Below, piece by piece: positions 35,301 to 42,161 of a DNA stretch of 64,000 bases. Made by a program: the position numbers and the translations under genes. This stretch comes from Stenotrophomonas maltophilia (GTDB lineage: Bacteria; Pseudomonadota; Gammaproteobacteria; Xanthomonadales; Xanthomonadaceae), in NCBI RefSeq assembly GCF_013464485.1, contig NZ_RAUX01000007.1, forward strand, positions 28,504 to 92,503, in the 5' to 3' direction. The notes under the pieces are model-generated. The model ran no database searches. It saw only the letters and a program-made list of their open reading frames with translations, and was not told where the DNA came from. The first letter of the stretch is position 1. Each line of letters opens with the position of its first letter.

Positions 35301-35384
35301 CTGTCGGCGATGCTGCTGACCCTGCTGGTGCTGCCCACGCTGTACTACTGGGTACACCGCCGCCGCGAGGCGCGGACGGGCTGA
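32307..35384 (+). CDS. Heavy-metal RND efflux pump (CzcA/CusA family)
   Basis: This 1025-residue protein overlaps the adaptor stop by 4 bp. It has twelve membrane helices and two large periplasmic loops. The fourth helix holds the heavy-metal-RND proton relay AMDFGIIIDGAVIVTEH with two aspartates and a glutamate. This motif separates metal pumps from drug pumps. The exported metal cannot be read from the sequence alone. With the TolC-like and adaptor genes it forms a complete tripartite pump, divergent from its two-component regulator. Confidence 0.92.
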   Translation: MIDRLIAYCLRQPLMVMLALLLFIGAGIAAFRVLPVEAFPDVSDTQVTVVSLHPGRAAEEVEREVTMPLEVALSGIPHSVRVFSHTQFGLSMIILTFHDKADDYFARQQVLERLQGVELPEGVTPELEAMSSAVGEIYRYVLKGPHLTSTQLRTVQEWTMERSLRTVPGVANVVSFGGFARTFQVKPDLDKLRDRGISLGEFAEALEKGSSNAGGGYVERGQQQFLIRGVGLMRSPADIGNVVVAQRGGTPLLVRDLAGIADTGLPRQGLVGQDDNDDAVFGMVLMRKGENPSDVLDALHARIAEIQANQLPAGVSIEPFYDRSWLVSTTLKTVFRNLLEGAVLVFLVLWLFLYNARAALIVAAMMPLALLSTFLGLHLWGVPANLLSLGAMDFGIIIDGAVIVTEHIVSRLSKLPPDADRKARFSTILSAASEVGRPTFFSMLIIIAAHIPIFTLQRQEGRMFAPMAYSVTSALIGALILALTVVPLFCYWWLRRDRMRDGNPLMDRLTGWYKPVLERALARPRTVVLTAVALLVGTLALGTRLGSEFLPELDEGSIWLTATLDPSTSLAEAQQQSRRIRELVGTFPQVSTVVAKLGRPEDGSDAKGANQIEALVALKPEKEWPKGVDKRQLVSDLQRTLEQRIPGPEFSISQPVRDNILESISQIKGQVVIKVSGSDLDVLNQQAQAILRQVRGVEGVESAFIDRDGSLPQLQIEIDRDRAARYGLNVRDIDEVIETALGGRQVGELWEGDRKFPITLRLDDADRDLQRLRTVPVGIGDGHTVTLSDVADFRMASGAINISRENAQRVKAVSIFIAGRDMGSVVADMRKRVDASVQLPEGYRLEWSGEFENQQRAMKRLGWVIPLSVLLIFVLLFDAFKDISSAALILANVPLAMIGGILALWLTGIPLSVSAAIGFIALFGQAVLNGVVMLSRFAQLRDQGMDLLQSVVQGSLQRLRTVLMTALLAMFGLLPMATSHAIGAETQKPLAVVVIGGLLSAMLLTLLVLPTLYYWVHRRREARTG

Positions 35385-35391
35385 CGATAAT

Positions 35392-35463
35392 GTAGAGCCG
35401 AGCCCGTGCTCGGCTGCTTCTGGCTTCTGCGCGAAGAGCAGCCGAGCATGGGCTCGGCTCTAC
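35392..35463. repeat. GTAG-type (SMAG) inverted dimer
   Basis: GTAGAGCCGAGCCCGTGCTC starts 8 bp after the RND stop; the inverted copy ends GGGCTCGGCTCTAC at 35463. It lies between the convergent RND and small membrane-protein genes. Confidence 0.9.
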
Positions 35464-35475
35464 AGCAGTGCTACG

Positions 35476-35823
35476 TCACCACGCCACGCCCTGCCAGGCA
35501 ATCATCATCGGTACGATCAGCAGGCCCAGGCAGCTGACGCACAGCATCGTCGTGGTGATGTGGCAGAGCCAGAAAACTCGCGGCCTGTCCGCACGCCAGA
35601 CTTTCCTGCCGTGGTTGACGCCCCAGATCGTAAAGCCAGCGACGATGCCGCCCAGAAAGAAGCAGACGGTGGCCAGTGCCCACAGCACCCAGGTCAGCGC
35701 CATGGCCAGATTGCGAACGTCGCCAGGCAGCCTGGTCCACAGTACCAGCGTCGCCAGGGCCAACAGACCTCCCATCAGGAGGGTGATCATCCATAGCCAA
35801 TACCAGATGCCCGGCTTTCCCAT
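35476..35823 (-). CDS. Small four-helix membrane protein
   Basis: This 115-residue protein has hydrophobic segments at about 6-27, 38-68 (possibly two) and 85-112. HGRKVWRADRPRVF forms a basic cytoplasmic loop. Family not recognised. It lies downstream of the SDR gene on the same strand, 48 bp away, and may share its transcript. Confidence 0.6.
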   Translation of the reverse strand: MGKPGIWYWLWMITLLMGGLLALATLVLWTRLPGDVRNLAMALTWVLWALATVCFFLGGIVAGFTIWGVNHGRKVWRADRPRVFWLCHITTTMLCVSCLGLLIVPMMIAWQGVAW

Positions 35824-35871
35824 GCGCGTGGCTCCCGTCCGTTTGAGCGAGGATAGGCAGAGAAGGGGTCT

Positions 35872-36615
35872 TCACACCATCCCGCCGTTGGCGCGCAGCA
35901 CCTGGCCGTTGATCCACCCACCATCGGTGCCGGCCAGGAAGGCTACTGCACCGGCGACGTCCTCCGGCGTACCCAACCGCTCCAAGGGGTTCATCTTCGC
36001 CAGCCGCTCGATCAGTTCCGGTGACTTGCCGTCCAGGAACAGGTCGGTAGCGGTGGGGCCGGGGGCCACTGCGTTCACGGTGATGTTTCGCCCGCGCAGC
36101 TCCTTGCTGAGGATCGCGCCCATTGTCTCCACCGCTGCCTTGCTGGCCGCATACACGCTGTAGTTCTCCAGTCTGATGCCGACCACGCTGGTGGACAGGG
36201 TGATCAGGCGGCCACCGTCGCGCACCCGTCGCGCGCTCTCGCGCAGCACGTTGAAGGCGCCTTTCAGGTTGATCCCGATCACCCGCTCGAACAGGGCATC
36301 GTCGCTGTCGGCCAGCGGCGCCAACTGCAGCACGCCGGCACTGTTCACCACTACGTCGATACCGCCGAAGCGCGCCTCGATGGCATCGAACAGCTGCCGC
36401 ACCGCCTGAGGATCGGCGACATCGGCCTGCAGCGCGATGGCCTGCGCTCCGGCTGCGCTGAGCTCGGCCGCCAAAGCTTCGGCGTCGTCGCGGCGCCCCG
36501 CATAGTTGATCGCGAGCGCGTGGCCCTCGGCGGCCAGGCGGCGGGAGATGGCGGCGCCGATGCCACGGGAGCCGCCGGTGACCAGGGCGACAGAGCGGGC
36601 GGGGGAGAGGGTCAT
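35872..36615 (-). CDS. Short-chain dehydrogenase/reductase
   Basis: This 247-residue classical SDR has the NADP(H)-type motif TGGSRGIGAAISRRL (about 13-27), NSAGV, catalytic serine in TLSTSVVG, and YxxxK in YSVYAASKA. The C-terminal end GTDGGWINGQVLRANGGMV resembles 3-oxoacyl-ACP-reductase-like proteins. Substrate unknown. Divergent from a LysR gene that probably regulates it. Confidence 0.9.
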   Translation of the reverse strand: MTLSPARSVALVTGGSRGIGAAISRRLAAEGHALAINYAGRRDDAEALAAELSAAGAQAIALQADVADPQAVRQLFDAIEARFGGIDVVVNSAGVLQLAPLADSDDALFERVIGINLKGAFNVLRESARRVRDGGRLITLSTSVVGIRLENYSVYAASKAAVETMGAILSKELRGRNITVNAVAPGPTATDLFLDGKSPELIERLAKMNPLERLGTPEDVAGAVAFLAGTDGGWINGQVLRANGGMV

Positions 36616-36674
36616 GGTCGGTTCCAGCGGGCGCGCCGGAGTGGCGCAGGGCCATCTTCGCGATATTGCCTTTT

Positions 36675-36695
36675 CGGATAATCCTGCATAATCCG
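36675..36695. promoter_or_regulatory. Candidate LysR binding site between SDR and LysR genes
   Basis: CGGAT and ATCCG flank an 11-bp centre that also contains ATAATCC twice in direct order. It sits 26 bp before the LysR start and 60 bp before the SDR start, as expected for a shared LysR-type site. Confidence 0.45.
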
Positions 36696-36720
36696 TCAAC
36701 ATCATCCGGACAGCCGAACA

Positions 36721-37659
36721 ATGGATCGTTTCACGGCCATGCGCGCCTTCGTCCGTATCGTCGAGCGCCGCAGCTTCACCCGGGCCTCCGAGGACCTGGG
36801 CCTGCCGCGGGCCACGGTGACCGACGCGATCAAGGCGCTGGAACAGCGGCTGGGCGTGCGCCTGCTGCACCGGACCACCCGGCTGGTGGTGCCGACGCTG
36901 GAAGGCGAGGCCTTCTATGGCCGTTGCCTGCGCCTGATCGCCGACATGGACGATGCCGAGGCTGCGTTCCGTGATGCCCCGCCACGTGGCCCGTTGCGCA
37001 TTGAAGTGCATGGCACGCTGGGCCGGCACCTGCTGTTTCCGCACCTGCCGGAATTCCTGCAGCGCTACCCGGAGATCGAGCTGGACGTCAGTGAAGGCGA
37101 CCGCTATGTCGACCTGCTGCGCGAAGGCGTGGATGCGGCGTTGCGGGTGGGGACGCTGGCCGACAGCGATCTGGCGGCGCGACGGTTGACGATGCTGCGC
37201 GAGGTCACGGTGGCCTCGCCGGGCTACCTGCAGGCCAGAGGCGTACCGGGCAGCATCGATGCACTGCAGGACGGCCACCAGATGGTCGGCTACCGCTCCA
37301 GCGCCACCGGCCAGCTGATTCCTCTGGAGTTCCAGCAGGGCTGGCAGGTGCGCTACGTGCCGCTGCCGGCGCGGGTGCGAGTGTCCGGTGCGGACGCGTT
37401 CCTTGGTGCCGCGCTGGCGGGCCTCGGTATCATCCAGGCGCCGCGCTACCGGATGGACCCGTACATCGCGCGCGAGCAGTTGGTGGAGCTGTTGCCCGAG
37501 ACGCCGCCGACGCCGAGTCCACTGAGCCTGGTCTACCCGCGCAACCGAACGCCGTCGCCACGGTTGCGGGTGTTCATCGATTGGGTTGCCGGGGTGTTTG
37601 ACCAGACAGGGGTTGCCGGCCAGCGGCCGGCACTACCGACCAGGGGGGGCGCTGGGTAG
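36721..37659 (+). CDS. LysR-family regulator with repeat-derived C-terminus
   Basis: This 312-residue protein has the N-terminal helix-turn-helix MDRFTAMRAFVRIVERRSFT and LPRATVTDAIKALEQRLGVR, and a substrate domain with PLRIEVHGTLGRHLL. The last 15 or so residues (VAGQRPALPTRGGAG) are encoded by a GTAGTGCCGG-type repeat, and the stop TAG 37657-37659 belongs to the next repeat arm. The original C-terminus was probably replaced by repeat insertion. Likely controls the divergent SDR. Confidence 0.88.
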   Translation: MDRFTAMRAFVRIVERRSFTRASEDLGLPRATVTDAIKALEQRLGVRLLHRTTRLVVPTLEGEAFYGRCLRLIADMDDAEAAFRDAPPRGPLRIEVHGTLGRHLLFPHLPEFLQRYPEIELDVSEGDRYVDLLREGVDAALRVGTLADSDLAARRLTMLREVTVASPGYLQARGVPGSIDALQDGHQMVGYRSSATGQLIPLEFQQGWQVRYVPLPARVRVSGADAFLGAALAGLGIIQAPRYRMDPYIAREQLVELLPETPPTPSPLSLVYPRNRTPSPRLRVFIDWVAGVFDQTGVAGQRPALPTRGGAG

Positions 37660-37682
37660 TGCCGGCCCGCGGCCGGCACTAC
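37614..37682. repeat. GTAGTGCCGGCC-type palindromes, two units
   Basis: Unit one is TGCCGGCCAGCGGCCGGCA plus CTAC (37614-37636). Unit two is GTAGTGCCGGCC-CGC-GGCCGGCACTAC (37656-37682). The second unit supplies TAG stops to both convergent genes, the LysR (37657-37659) and the kinase (37679-37681, minus). Confidence 0.85.
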
Positions 37683-39046
37683 CGGGCTGAGGCCCTCGGC
37701 AGCACCAGCTCGAACATGGTGCCGGTGCCATCCGACGCAACACTCACGCTGCCGCCGTGCGCCTGTGCAATCGCGCGGGTGATCGCCAGGCCCAGTCCGG
37801 CACCTTCGTGGCGGCCACGTTCGCCGCGGTAGAACCGATCGAACAGGCGCGGCAGCGCCTCGCTGGCAATCGGCGTGCCGAGGTTGTGCACACTGACCCT
37901 GCACACGCCATCGGCCTCGAGCAGCCGCACCCGCACTTCGCTGCCCACGGCTGCGTGCTTCAACGCGTTGGACAGCAGGTTGGCGATCGCACGGTGCAGC
38001 ATCAAGCGATTGCCCTCGACGCGTGCGGTGCCGTCGCGGCGCAGGGTCAACTGCCGATCCTCGGCCAGCAGGTCGTAGAACTCGAGCAGCGAATCCACCA
38101 CCCCATCCAGCGCCACCGGCTCGCGCGAGGGCAGCGCGCCCGGCGCCTCGGCCTGCGCCAGGTACAGCAGGTCGCCCACGGTCTGTGCCAGTTGCTGCAG
38201 TTCCTCGGCACACGACGCCAGCGTCTCGCGGTAGGCCTCATTGCTGCGCGGGTGCGCAAGCACCACCTGCACCTGGGTCAGCATATTGGTGATCGGCGTG
38301 CGCAGCTCGTGGGCGAGATCACCGGAGAACTCGGTCAGCCGCGCGAAGTCCTGCTGCAGGCGCGCCAGCATCCCGTTGAGCGTCTGCGCCAGCTGCTCCA
38401 GTTCGGCCGGTGCACTGCGTGCACTCAGTCGGCGTTGCAGCCGGCCGGCGGTGATCTGCCGGGCCTCATCGGCCAGCGTGCGCAGCGGCCGCAGCGTTCG
38501 CCGCACCACGTAGCCGCCGAGCAGGCTGCTGGCCACCGCGGCGCCGATGATCGCGATCGCCAGCAGATGGCGGAAGCGCTGCAGGAAATCAGCATGGCGG
38601 TTGTCGTCGATGGCCAGCAGGATGACCAGCTGGCTGCCGTCGGCCAGCGTCTGGCGCAGGTGCAGGACATGCATGCAGCGGCCATCAGTGAGGATCCAGT
38701 CGTGCCGCCGTGGCGCGGCGTCGATGGGCTGGCTGCGTGCATGCTCGCGCAGCAGTGCCGGTGCGGTGGAGAACAGCACCGCGCCGCTCCCATCAACAAT
38801 GTGGAAGGCGATATCCGGATGATGGCCCAGCGCCTCCGCCAAGCGCTGCCCGCGTGCAGATGCCGGTCCGTTATCAGCCAGGTCACGGATCAACGCAACC
38901 TTGTTTTCCAGTTCGATGAAGTCCTGGGCCACCAGGTCGTGGCGGGCGCTGACATAGATCGCCACGCCCAATGCGGCCAGCACCAGCGTGGCCACGATGG
39001 CGAACAGCAGCGTCAGCCGTACCGCAATGGAACGGCGCAGGCTCAT
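37679..39046 (-). CDS. Heavy-metal sensor histidine kinase (CusS/CopS-like)
   Basis: This 455-residue protein has membrane helices at about 10-32 and 160-183. A periplasmic sensor with [14 protein letters not shown] and [17 protein letters not shown] includes histidines and a cysteine. A HAMP region follows ([16 protein letters not shown]). The phosphoacceptor box is [20 protein letters not shown], and the ATPase has [10 protein letters not shown] and [15 protein letters not shown] 39046 overlaps the regulator stop (ATGA type). The copC-copD genes upstream indicate copper sensing. Confidence 0.9.
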   Translation of the reverse strand: MSLRRSIAVRLTLLFAIVATLVLAALGVAIYVSARHDLVAQDFIELENKVALIRDLADNGPASARGQRLAEALGHHPDIAFHIVDGSGAVLFSTAPALLREHARSQPIDAAPRRHDWILTDGRCMHVLHLRQTLADGSQLVILLAIDDNRHADFLQRFRHLLAIAIIGAAVASSLLGGYVVRRTLRPLRTLADEARQITAGRLQRRLSARSAPAELEQLAQTLNGMLARLQQDFARLTEFSGDLAHELRTPITNMLTQVQVVLAHPRSNEAYRETLASCAEELQQLAQTVGDLLYLAQAEAPGALPSREPVALDGVVDSLLEFYDLLAEDRQLTLRRDGTARVEGNRLMLHRAIANLLSNALKHAAVGSEVRVRLLEADGVCRVSVHNLGTPIASEALPRLFDRFYRGERGRHEGAGLGLAITRAIAQAHGGSVSVASDGTGTMFELVLPRASAR

Positions 39047-39741
39047 CCGTTGCTCACAGTGCCGTCGTCCGGTGCCTCGAGCACGTAGCCCATGCCGCGC
39101 ACGGTGACGATCAGCTTGGCGTCGAAGTCATCGTCGATCTTCGCGCGCAGGCGGCGGATCGCCACGTCGATCACGTTGGTGTCGCTGTCGAAGTTCATGT
39201 CCCATACCTGAGAGGCGATCAACGAGCGCGGCAGCACTTCGCCGCGCCGCCGCGCCAGCAGTTCCAGCAGGGTGTATTCCTTCTGGCTGAGGGGGATGCG
39301 CTGGCCGCCGCGTTCGACCCGGCGGCGCAGGGTGTCCACCACCAGGTCGGCGATGACGATGCGCTCGGCCTGCGGCAGCGCCTGGCCACGACGCAGCAGG
39401 GTGCGCACGCGCGCCAGCAGCTCGGCGAAGGCGAACGGCTTGGCCAGGTAGTCATCCGCGCCCAGCTCCAGGCCCTGCACGCGGTCGGCGATGCTGCTGC
39501 GCGCGGTGAGGAACAGCACCGGCACCTGCCATCCGGCCTCGCGCAGCCGCGACAGCACGTTCCAGCCATCCAGGCCGGGCAGCATCACGTCGAGGATGAC
39601 CAGCTGGTACTCGCCGCTGCCGGCCAGGTGCAGCCCGTCAAGGCCGTTGCAGGCGAGATCGACCACGTAGCCGGCCTCGATCAGGCCCTGGCGCAGGTAG
39701 TTGCCGGTCTTGGGTTCGTCTTCGACGATCAGCAGTTTCAT
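39043..39741 (-). CDS. Copper-type OmpR-family response regulator (CopR/CusR-like)
   Basis: This 232-residue protein has a receiver with [18 protein letters not shown], phosphoacceptor in [17 protein letters not shown], and KPFAF. The DNA-binding winged helix has [20 protein letters not shown] and [18 protein letters not shown]. This signature is typical of the CusR/CopR/CzcR group. It lies after copD (45 bp) and before the kinase. It probably binds the palindrome at 41129-41146. Confidence 0.92.
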   Translation of the reverse strand: MKLLIVEDEPKTGNYLRQGLIEAGYVVDLACNGLDGLHLAGSGEYQLVILDVMLPGLDGWNVLSRLREAGWQVPVLFLTARSSIADRVQGLELGADDYLAKPFAFAELLARVRTLLRRGQALPQAERIVIADLVVDTLRRRVERGGQRIPLSQKEYTLLELLARRRGEVLPRSLIASQVWDMNFDSDTNVIDVAIRRLRAKIDDDFDAKLIVTVRGMGYVLEAPDDGTVSNG

Positions 39742-39786
39742 GGTGTGCCCATCATCGCAGCTTGGGCCCGTGCTGGAACGGATGAG

Positions 39787-40671
39787 TCATGCCAATGGGT
39801 CCAGCGTGCCTAGCACCGCTACGCAGGCCAGCACCAGCACGGCCAGCACCGATTCGCAGGCCAGGCTGTGGCGAAGTGAGCGCAGCGGCCTGGGTTGCCA
39901 GCCGCCGCGGATGGAACTGGCCAGCGCCGGCACCAGCCGCCAGCGATGCAGCGCGGCAAGTCCCAGCATGCCACCCACCAGCGCCAGCTTGAGCAGCAGC
40001 CAACGCCCATGCGCGGCGCCGGTCAGGGTCTGTATGGAACCGCCGAGATCGACATAGGTATAGGTGCCGGTCATCGCCAGCAGGACGACGATGATCGTGC
40101 CCGGCACGGCGAAGCTATGCGCGGCCTGCCACAACTCGTAGGTGCGTTCGCGCAGGCGCAGGCCCTGGCGGCGCAGTGCCAGCTGCAGGATGGCGGCGAT
40201 CGCACCGACCCAGGCGCCGGCGGCCAACAGGTGGACGATGCCGGCGGCAAGACGCAGCCTGCCAGCGAACCCATCGCCAGCAGCGGCATGGCCATTCCAG
40301 GCGAGGCTGGCCAGGGTCGCCGCCGAGAATGCCAGCAGCGCCAGACGGCGCAGGCCCTGCACCGGGCGATTGACTGCCAGCAGCGGCAGCATTGCCAGCA
40401 GGGCCAGGATGCGCAGCAGCCCCGCCTCACCCACCGGCGTACCGGTAAGAAACCAGCGCGCCGTCTCGCCATCGATGTCGACTGCTGATATGCCAAGCAC
40501 GCCGGACAATCGGCTGGCCGCATCGGTGACGACCAGGATCAGCGCAACCACGGCGAGCGCCAGCGAGATGCCGCGTGGCGGCCCGGGGCGGACGAACAGC
40601 AGCCGCCCGAATAGCAGCATCAGCACCAGGTACAACGCCAGCCGCAGCGCATACGGTGAGAGCTCGGCCAC
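39787..40671 (-). CDS. copD: Copper resistance protein CopD
   Basis: This 294-residue protein with a GTG start has about eight membrane helices. Conserved histidines (WNGHAAAGD, AAGIVHLLAAGAWVGAI, QAAHSFAVPGTIIVV) match the CopD inner-membrane family thought to move copper with periplasmic CopC. The gene follows copC after 10 bp. Confidence 0.88.
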   Translation of the reverse strand: MAELSPYALRLALYLVLMLLFGRLLFVRPGPPRGISLALAVVALILVVTDAASRLSGVLGISAVDIDGETARWFLTGTPVGEAGLLRILALLAMLPLLAVNRPVQGLRRLALLAFSAATLASLAWNGHAAAGDGFAGRLRLAAGIVHLLAAGAWVGAIAAILQLALRRQGLRLRERTYELWQAAHSFAVPGTIIVVLLAMTGTYTYVDLGGSIQTLTGAAHGRWLLLKLALVGGMLGLAALHRWRLVPALASSIRGGWQPRPLRSLRHSLACESVLAVLVLACVAVLGTLDPLA

Positions 40672-40681
40672 GACGGCCGCC

Positions 40682-41059
40682 TTACTTCACGGTGAAGCGG
40701 TAGCTGCCGGTCATCGGATGAGTGTCCTGGCCGACCGCGCGCCACTGCAGTGCGTAGCTTCCTGCCGGCAAGGGTTTGGCGAAGCGCGCACGCAGGGTGT
40801 GGCCATCTTCTGAGAGGTCCTGCGTGGTGGTGGGCATGGCCATCTTCATGCGGCCGTGGTCCATGCTCAGTTCGATGCGGGTGGCACGCGGCATCACCTT
40901 CTCACTGAACTGCAGCGTGATCTCGGTCGCCGGGGCTACGGTGGCGTCGGCGGCCGGCGTCGAACGCACCAGGCTGGGATGGGCCAGCGCCAGCGGTACA
41001 ACCGCGAGGCCGGACAGGAGAAGAACAAGGGAAACGGAGCGGATCGGGAAGCGGGTCAT
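40682..41059 (-). CDS. copC: Copper resistance protein CopC
   Basis: This 125-residue protein has a signal peptide ending LALA, so the mature protein begins HPSLVRSTPAAD. The N-terminal histidine H27 is the usual Cu(II) ligand. ELSMDHGRMKMAMP is near the second site, and AVGQDTHPMTGSYRFTV ends the beta-barrel. First gene of copC-copD-regulator-kinase, with a palindromic operator 70 bp upstream. Confidence 0.92.
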   Translation of the reverse strand: MTRFPIRSVSLVLLLSGLAVVPLALAHPSLVRSTPAADATVAPATEITLQFSEKVMPRATRIELSMDHGRMKMAMPTTTQDLSEDGHTLRARFAKPLPAGSYALQWRAVGQDTHPMTGSYRFTVK

Positions 41060-41128
41060 GCGCGGGACACCTGTGGGAGAACTGGCCCTCAGGGTGAAGA
41101 GTGGCGCCTTTCGCTGCCCTGACGCGGA

Positions 41129-41146
41129 CATTACCGTCTTGTAATG
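41129..41146. promoter_or_regulatory. Candidate cop box
   Basis: CATTAC-CGTCTT-GTAATG is an 18-bp inverted repeat with perfect 6-bp arms, 70 bp upstream of copC. Arm sequence and spacing resemble sites of CopR/CusR-type regulators, so control by the regulator encoded downstream is likely. Confidence 0.65.
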
Positions 41147-41155
41147 TTGGTTGGC

Positions 41156-41178
41156 TGCCGGCCAGCGGCCGGCACTAC
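41156..41178. repeat. GTAGTGCCGGCC-type palindrome, single unit
   Basis: TGCCGGCCAGCGGCCGGCA plus CTAC. The CTAC end overlaps the AraC gene and supplies its TAG stop (41175-41177, minus strand). Confidence 0.85.
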
Positions 41179-42029
41179 CGGGTACGTGACTGCGCGATCC
41201 ATGCAGACGGCGAACAGCCGAGCACGCGGCGGAATGCCGCGCTGAACTTGCTGGGATTGGCATACCCGCTGGCCAGGGCAACATCGGTGACACGGCGGCC
41301 CTGCGCGAGTTCGGTGCGCGCCCAGTGCATGCGGCGCTGGGTGAGGAACGCGTAGGGTGGCAGGCCTGTGGCCGCGCGTAGCGCCCGACTGAACGTTGCG
41401 GCCTCCATCTGCACTGCAGCAGCCAGCTGTGGGACCGTCAGCGCCCGACCGTGCTGCGCGTCGATGTAGGCCTCCAGTTGTCGCAGCCGTCGTGCCGACA
41501 GCGCAGACGTGGTGCCGCGTGCCTGGCGAGGTTGGCCGGCAAGCTGGCCCAGGCGGTGCAGCAGCACCTGCGCGCCATGCTCAAGGAAGCCGGGCAGGCA
41601 GGCATCGGCCTGCGTGCTGCACCACAACGCGCTCAGCACCGCGGACACCACCGGATCGCGGTGCAGCCGCGCAGCCAGCGGCTGCAGGTGATGCAGCGTC
41701 TGCACGTTGTGCGGCAGCATGCGGGTATCGATGGCGATCCCGATCAGATCCACTGACGGGCTGACATAGGTGCCGGTGTCTGCGGGCAGCACCAGGTTGA
41801 ACTGGCCAGGTCGCCAGGATGCCCGCAGAAGACCGTTGAGGGTGTGCTGCTGCAGTTGTCCGCCGCCGCCCACGGCCATGCCCAGGCGAAGCTGGTGCGG
41901 ATGCCCCATCTCACCTTCACCTGCTTCGAAGTGGTGGCGCAGCAGCACCACCGCGCCCTCATTGCTGGCGTGAACCACAGGGGGCTGCGGGCCGGCTTCC
42001 TGCAACAGCTGGTCGGCGAGGGTTGGCAT
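41175..42029 (-). CDS. AraC-family regulator
   Basis: This 284-residue protein starts at ATG 42029, next to a possible TTG at 42032. A variable N-terminal sensor domain is followed by the double helix-turn-helix (about 190-284): RALTVPQLAAAVQMEAATFS, RVTDVALASGYANPSKFSAA and FRRVLGCSPSAW. It is divergent from the TonB receptor at 42162 with a Zur-like palindrome between. It may be a ligand-specific activator of that receptor, as PchR-type proteins are. Confidence 0.87.
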   Translation of the reverse strand: MPTLADQLLQEAGPQPPVVHASNEGAVVLLRHHFEAGEGEMGHPHQLRLGMAVGGGGQLQQHTLNGLLRASWRPGQFNLVLPADTGTYVSPSVDLIGIAIDTRMLPHNVQTLHHLQPLAARLHRDPVVSAVLSALWCSTQADACLPGFLEHGAQVLLHRLGQLAGQPRQARGTTSALSARRLRQLEAYIDAQHGRALTVPQLAAAVQMEAATFSRALRAATGLPPYAFLTQRRMHWARTELAQGRRVTDVALASGYANPSKFSAAFRRVLGCSPSAWIAQSRTR

Positions 42030-42084
42030 CAAGGATCCGGGAATGGAGCAGTGCCGCCCGGAATGGAGTGGCAGCGCGGCGCGG

Positions 42085-42101
42085 GTGTTACATCATAACA
42101 C
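42085..42101. promoter_or_regulatory. Zur-like box upstream of the TonB receptor
   Basis: GTGTTA-CATCA-TAACAC is a perfect inverted repeat. Its 15-bp core TGTTACATCATAACA differs from the second box at 44888 only in the two bases at core positions 9-10. It is close to the gammaproteobacterial Zur consensus core TGTTATANTATAACA. It lies 61 bp before the receptor start. Confidence 0.65.
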
Positions 42102-42161
42102 TCTTGTCCCGCGCTGCCGCCGCTCGCGCGTCCTCCAGTCCAGCCCGTCGAGGTCTCCCCG

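Noticed and set aside
42085-42101. Fur box as explanation for the dyad before the TonB receptor
   Set aside because: It lacks the GATAAT-type hexamers of Fur sites and matches the Zur-like core shared with 44888-44902.
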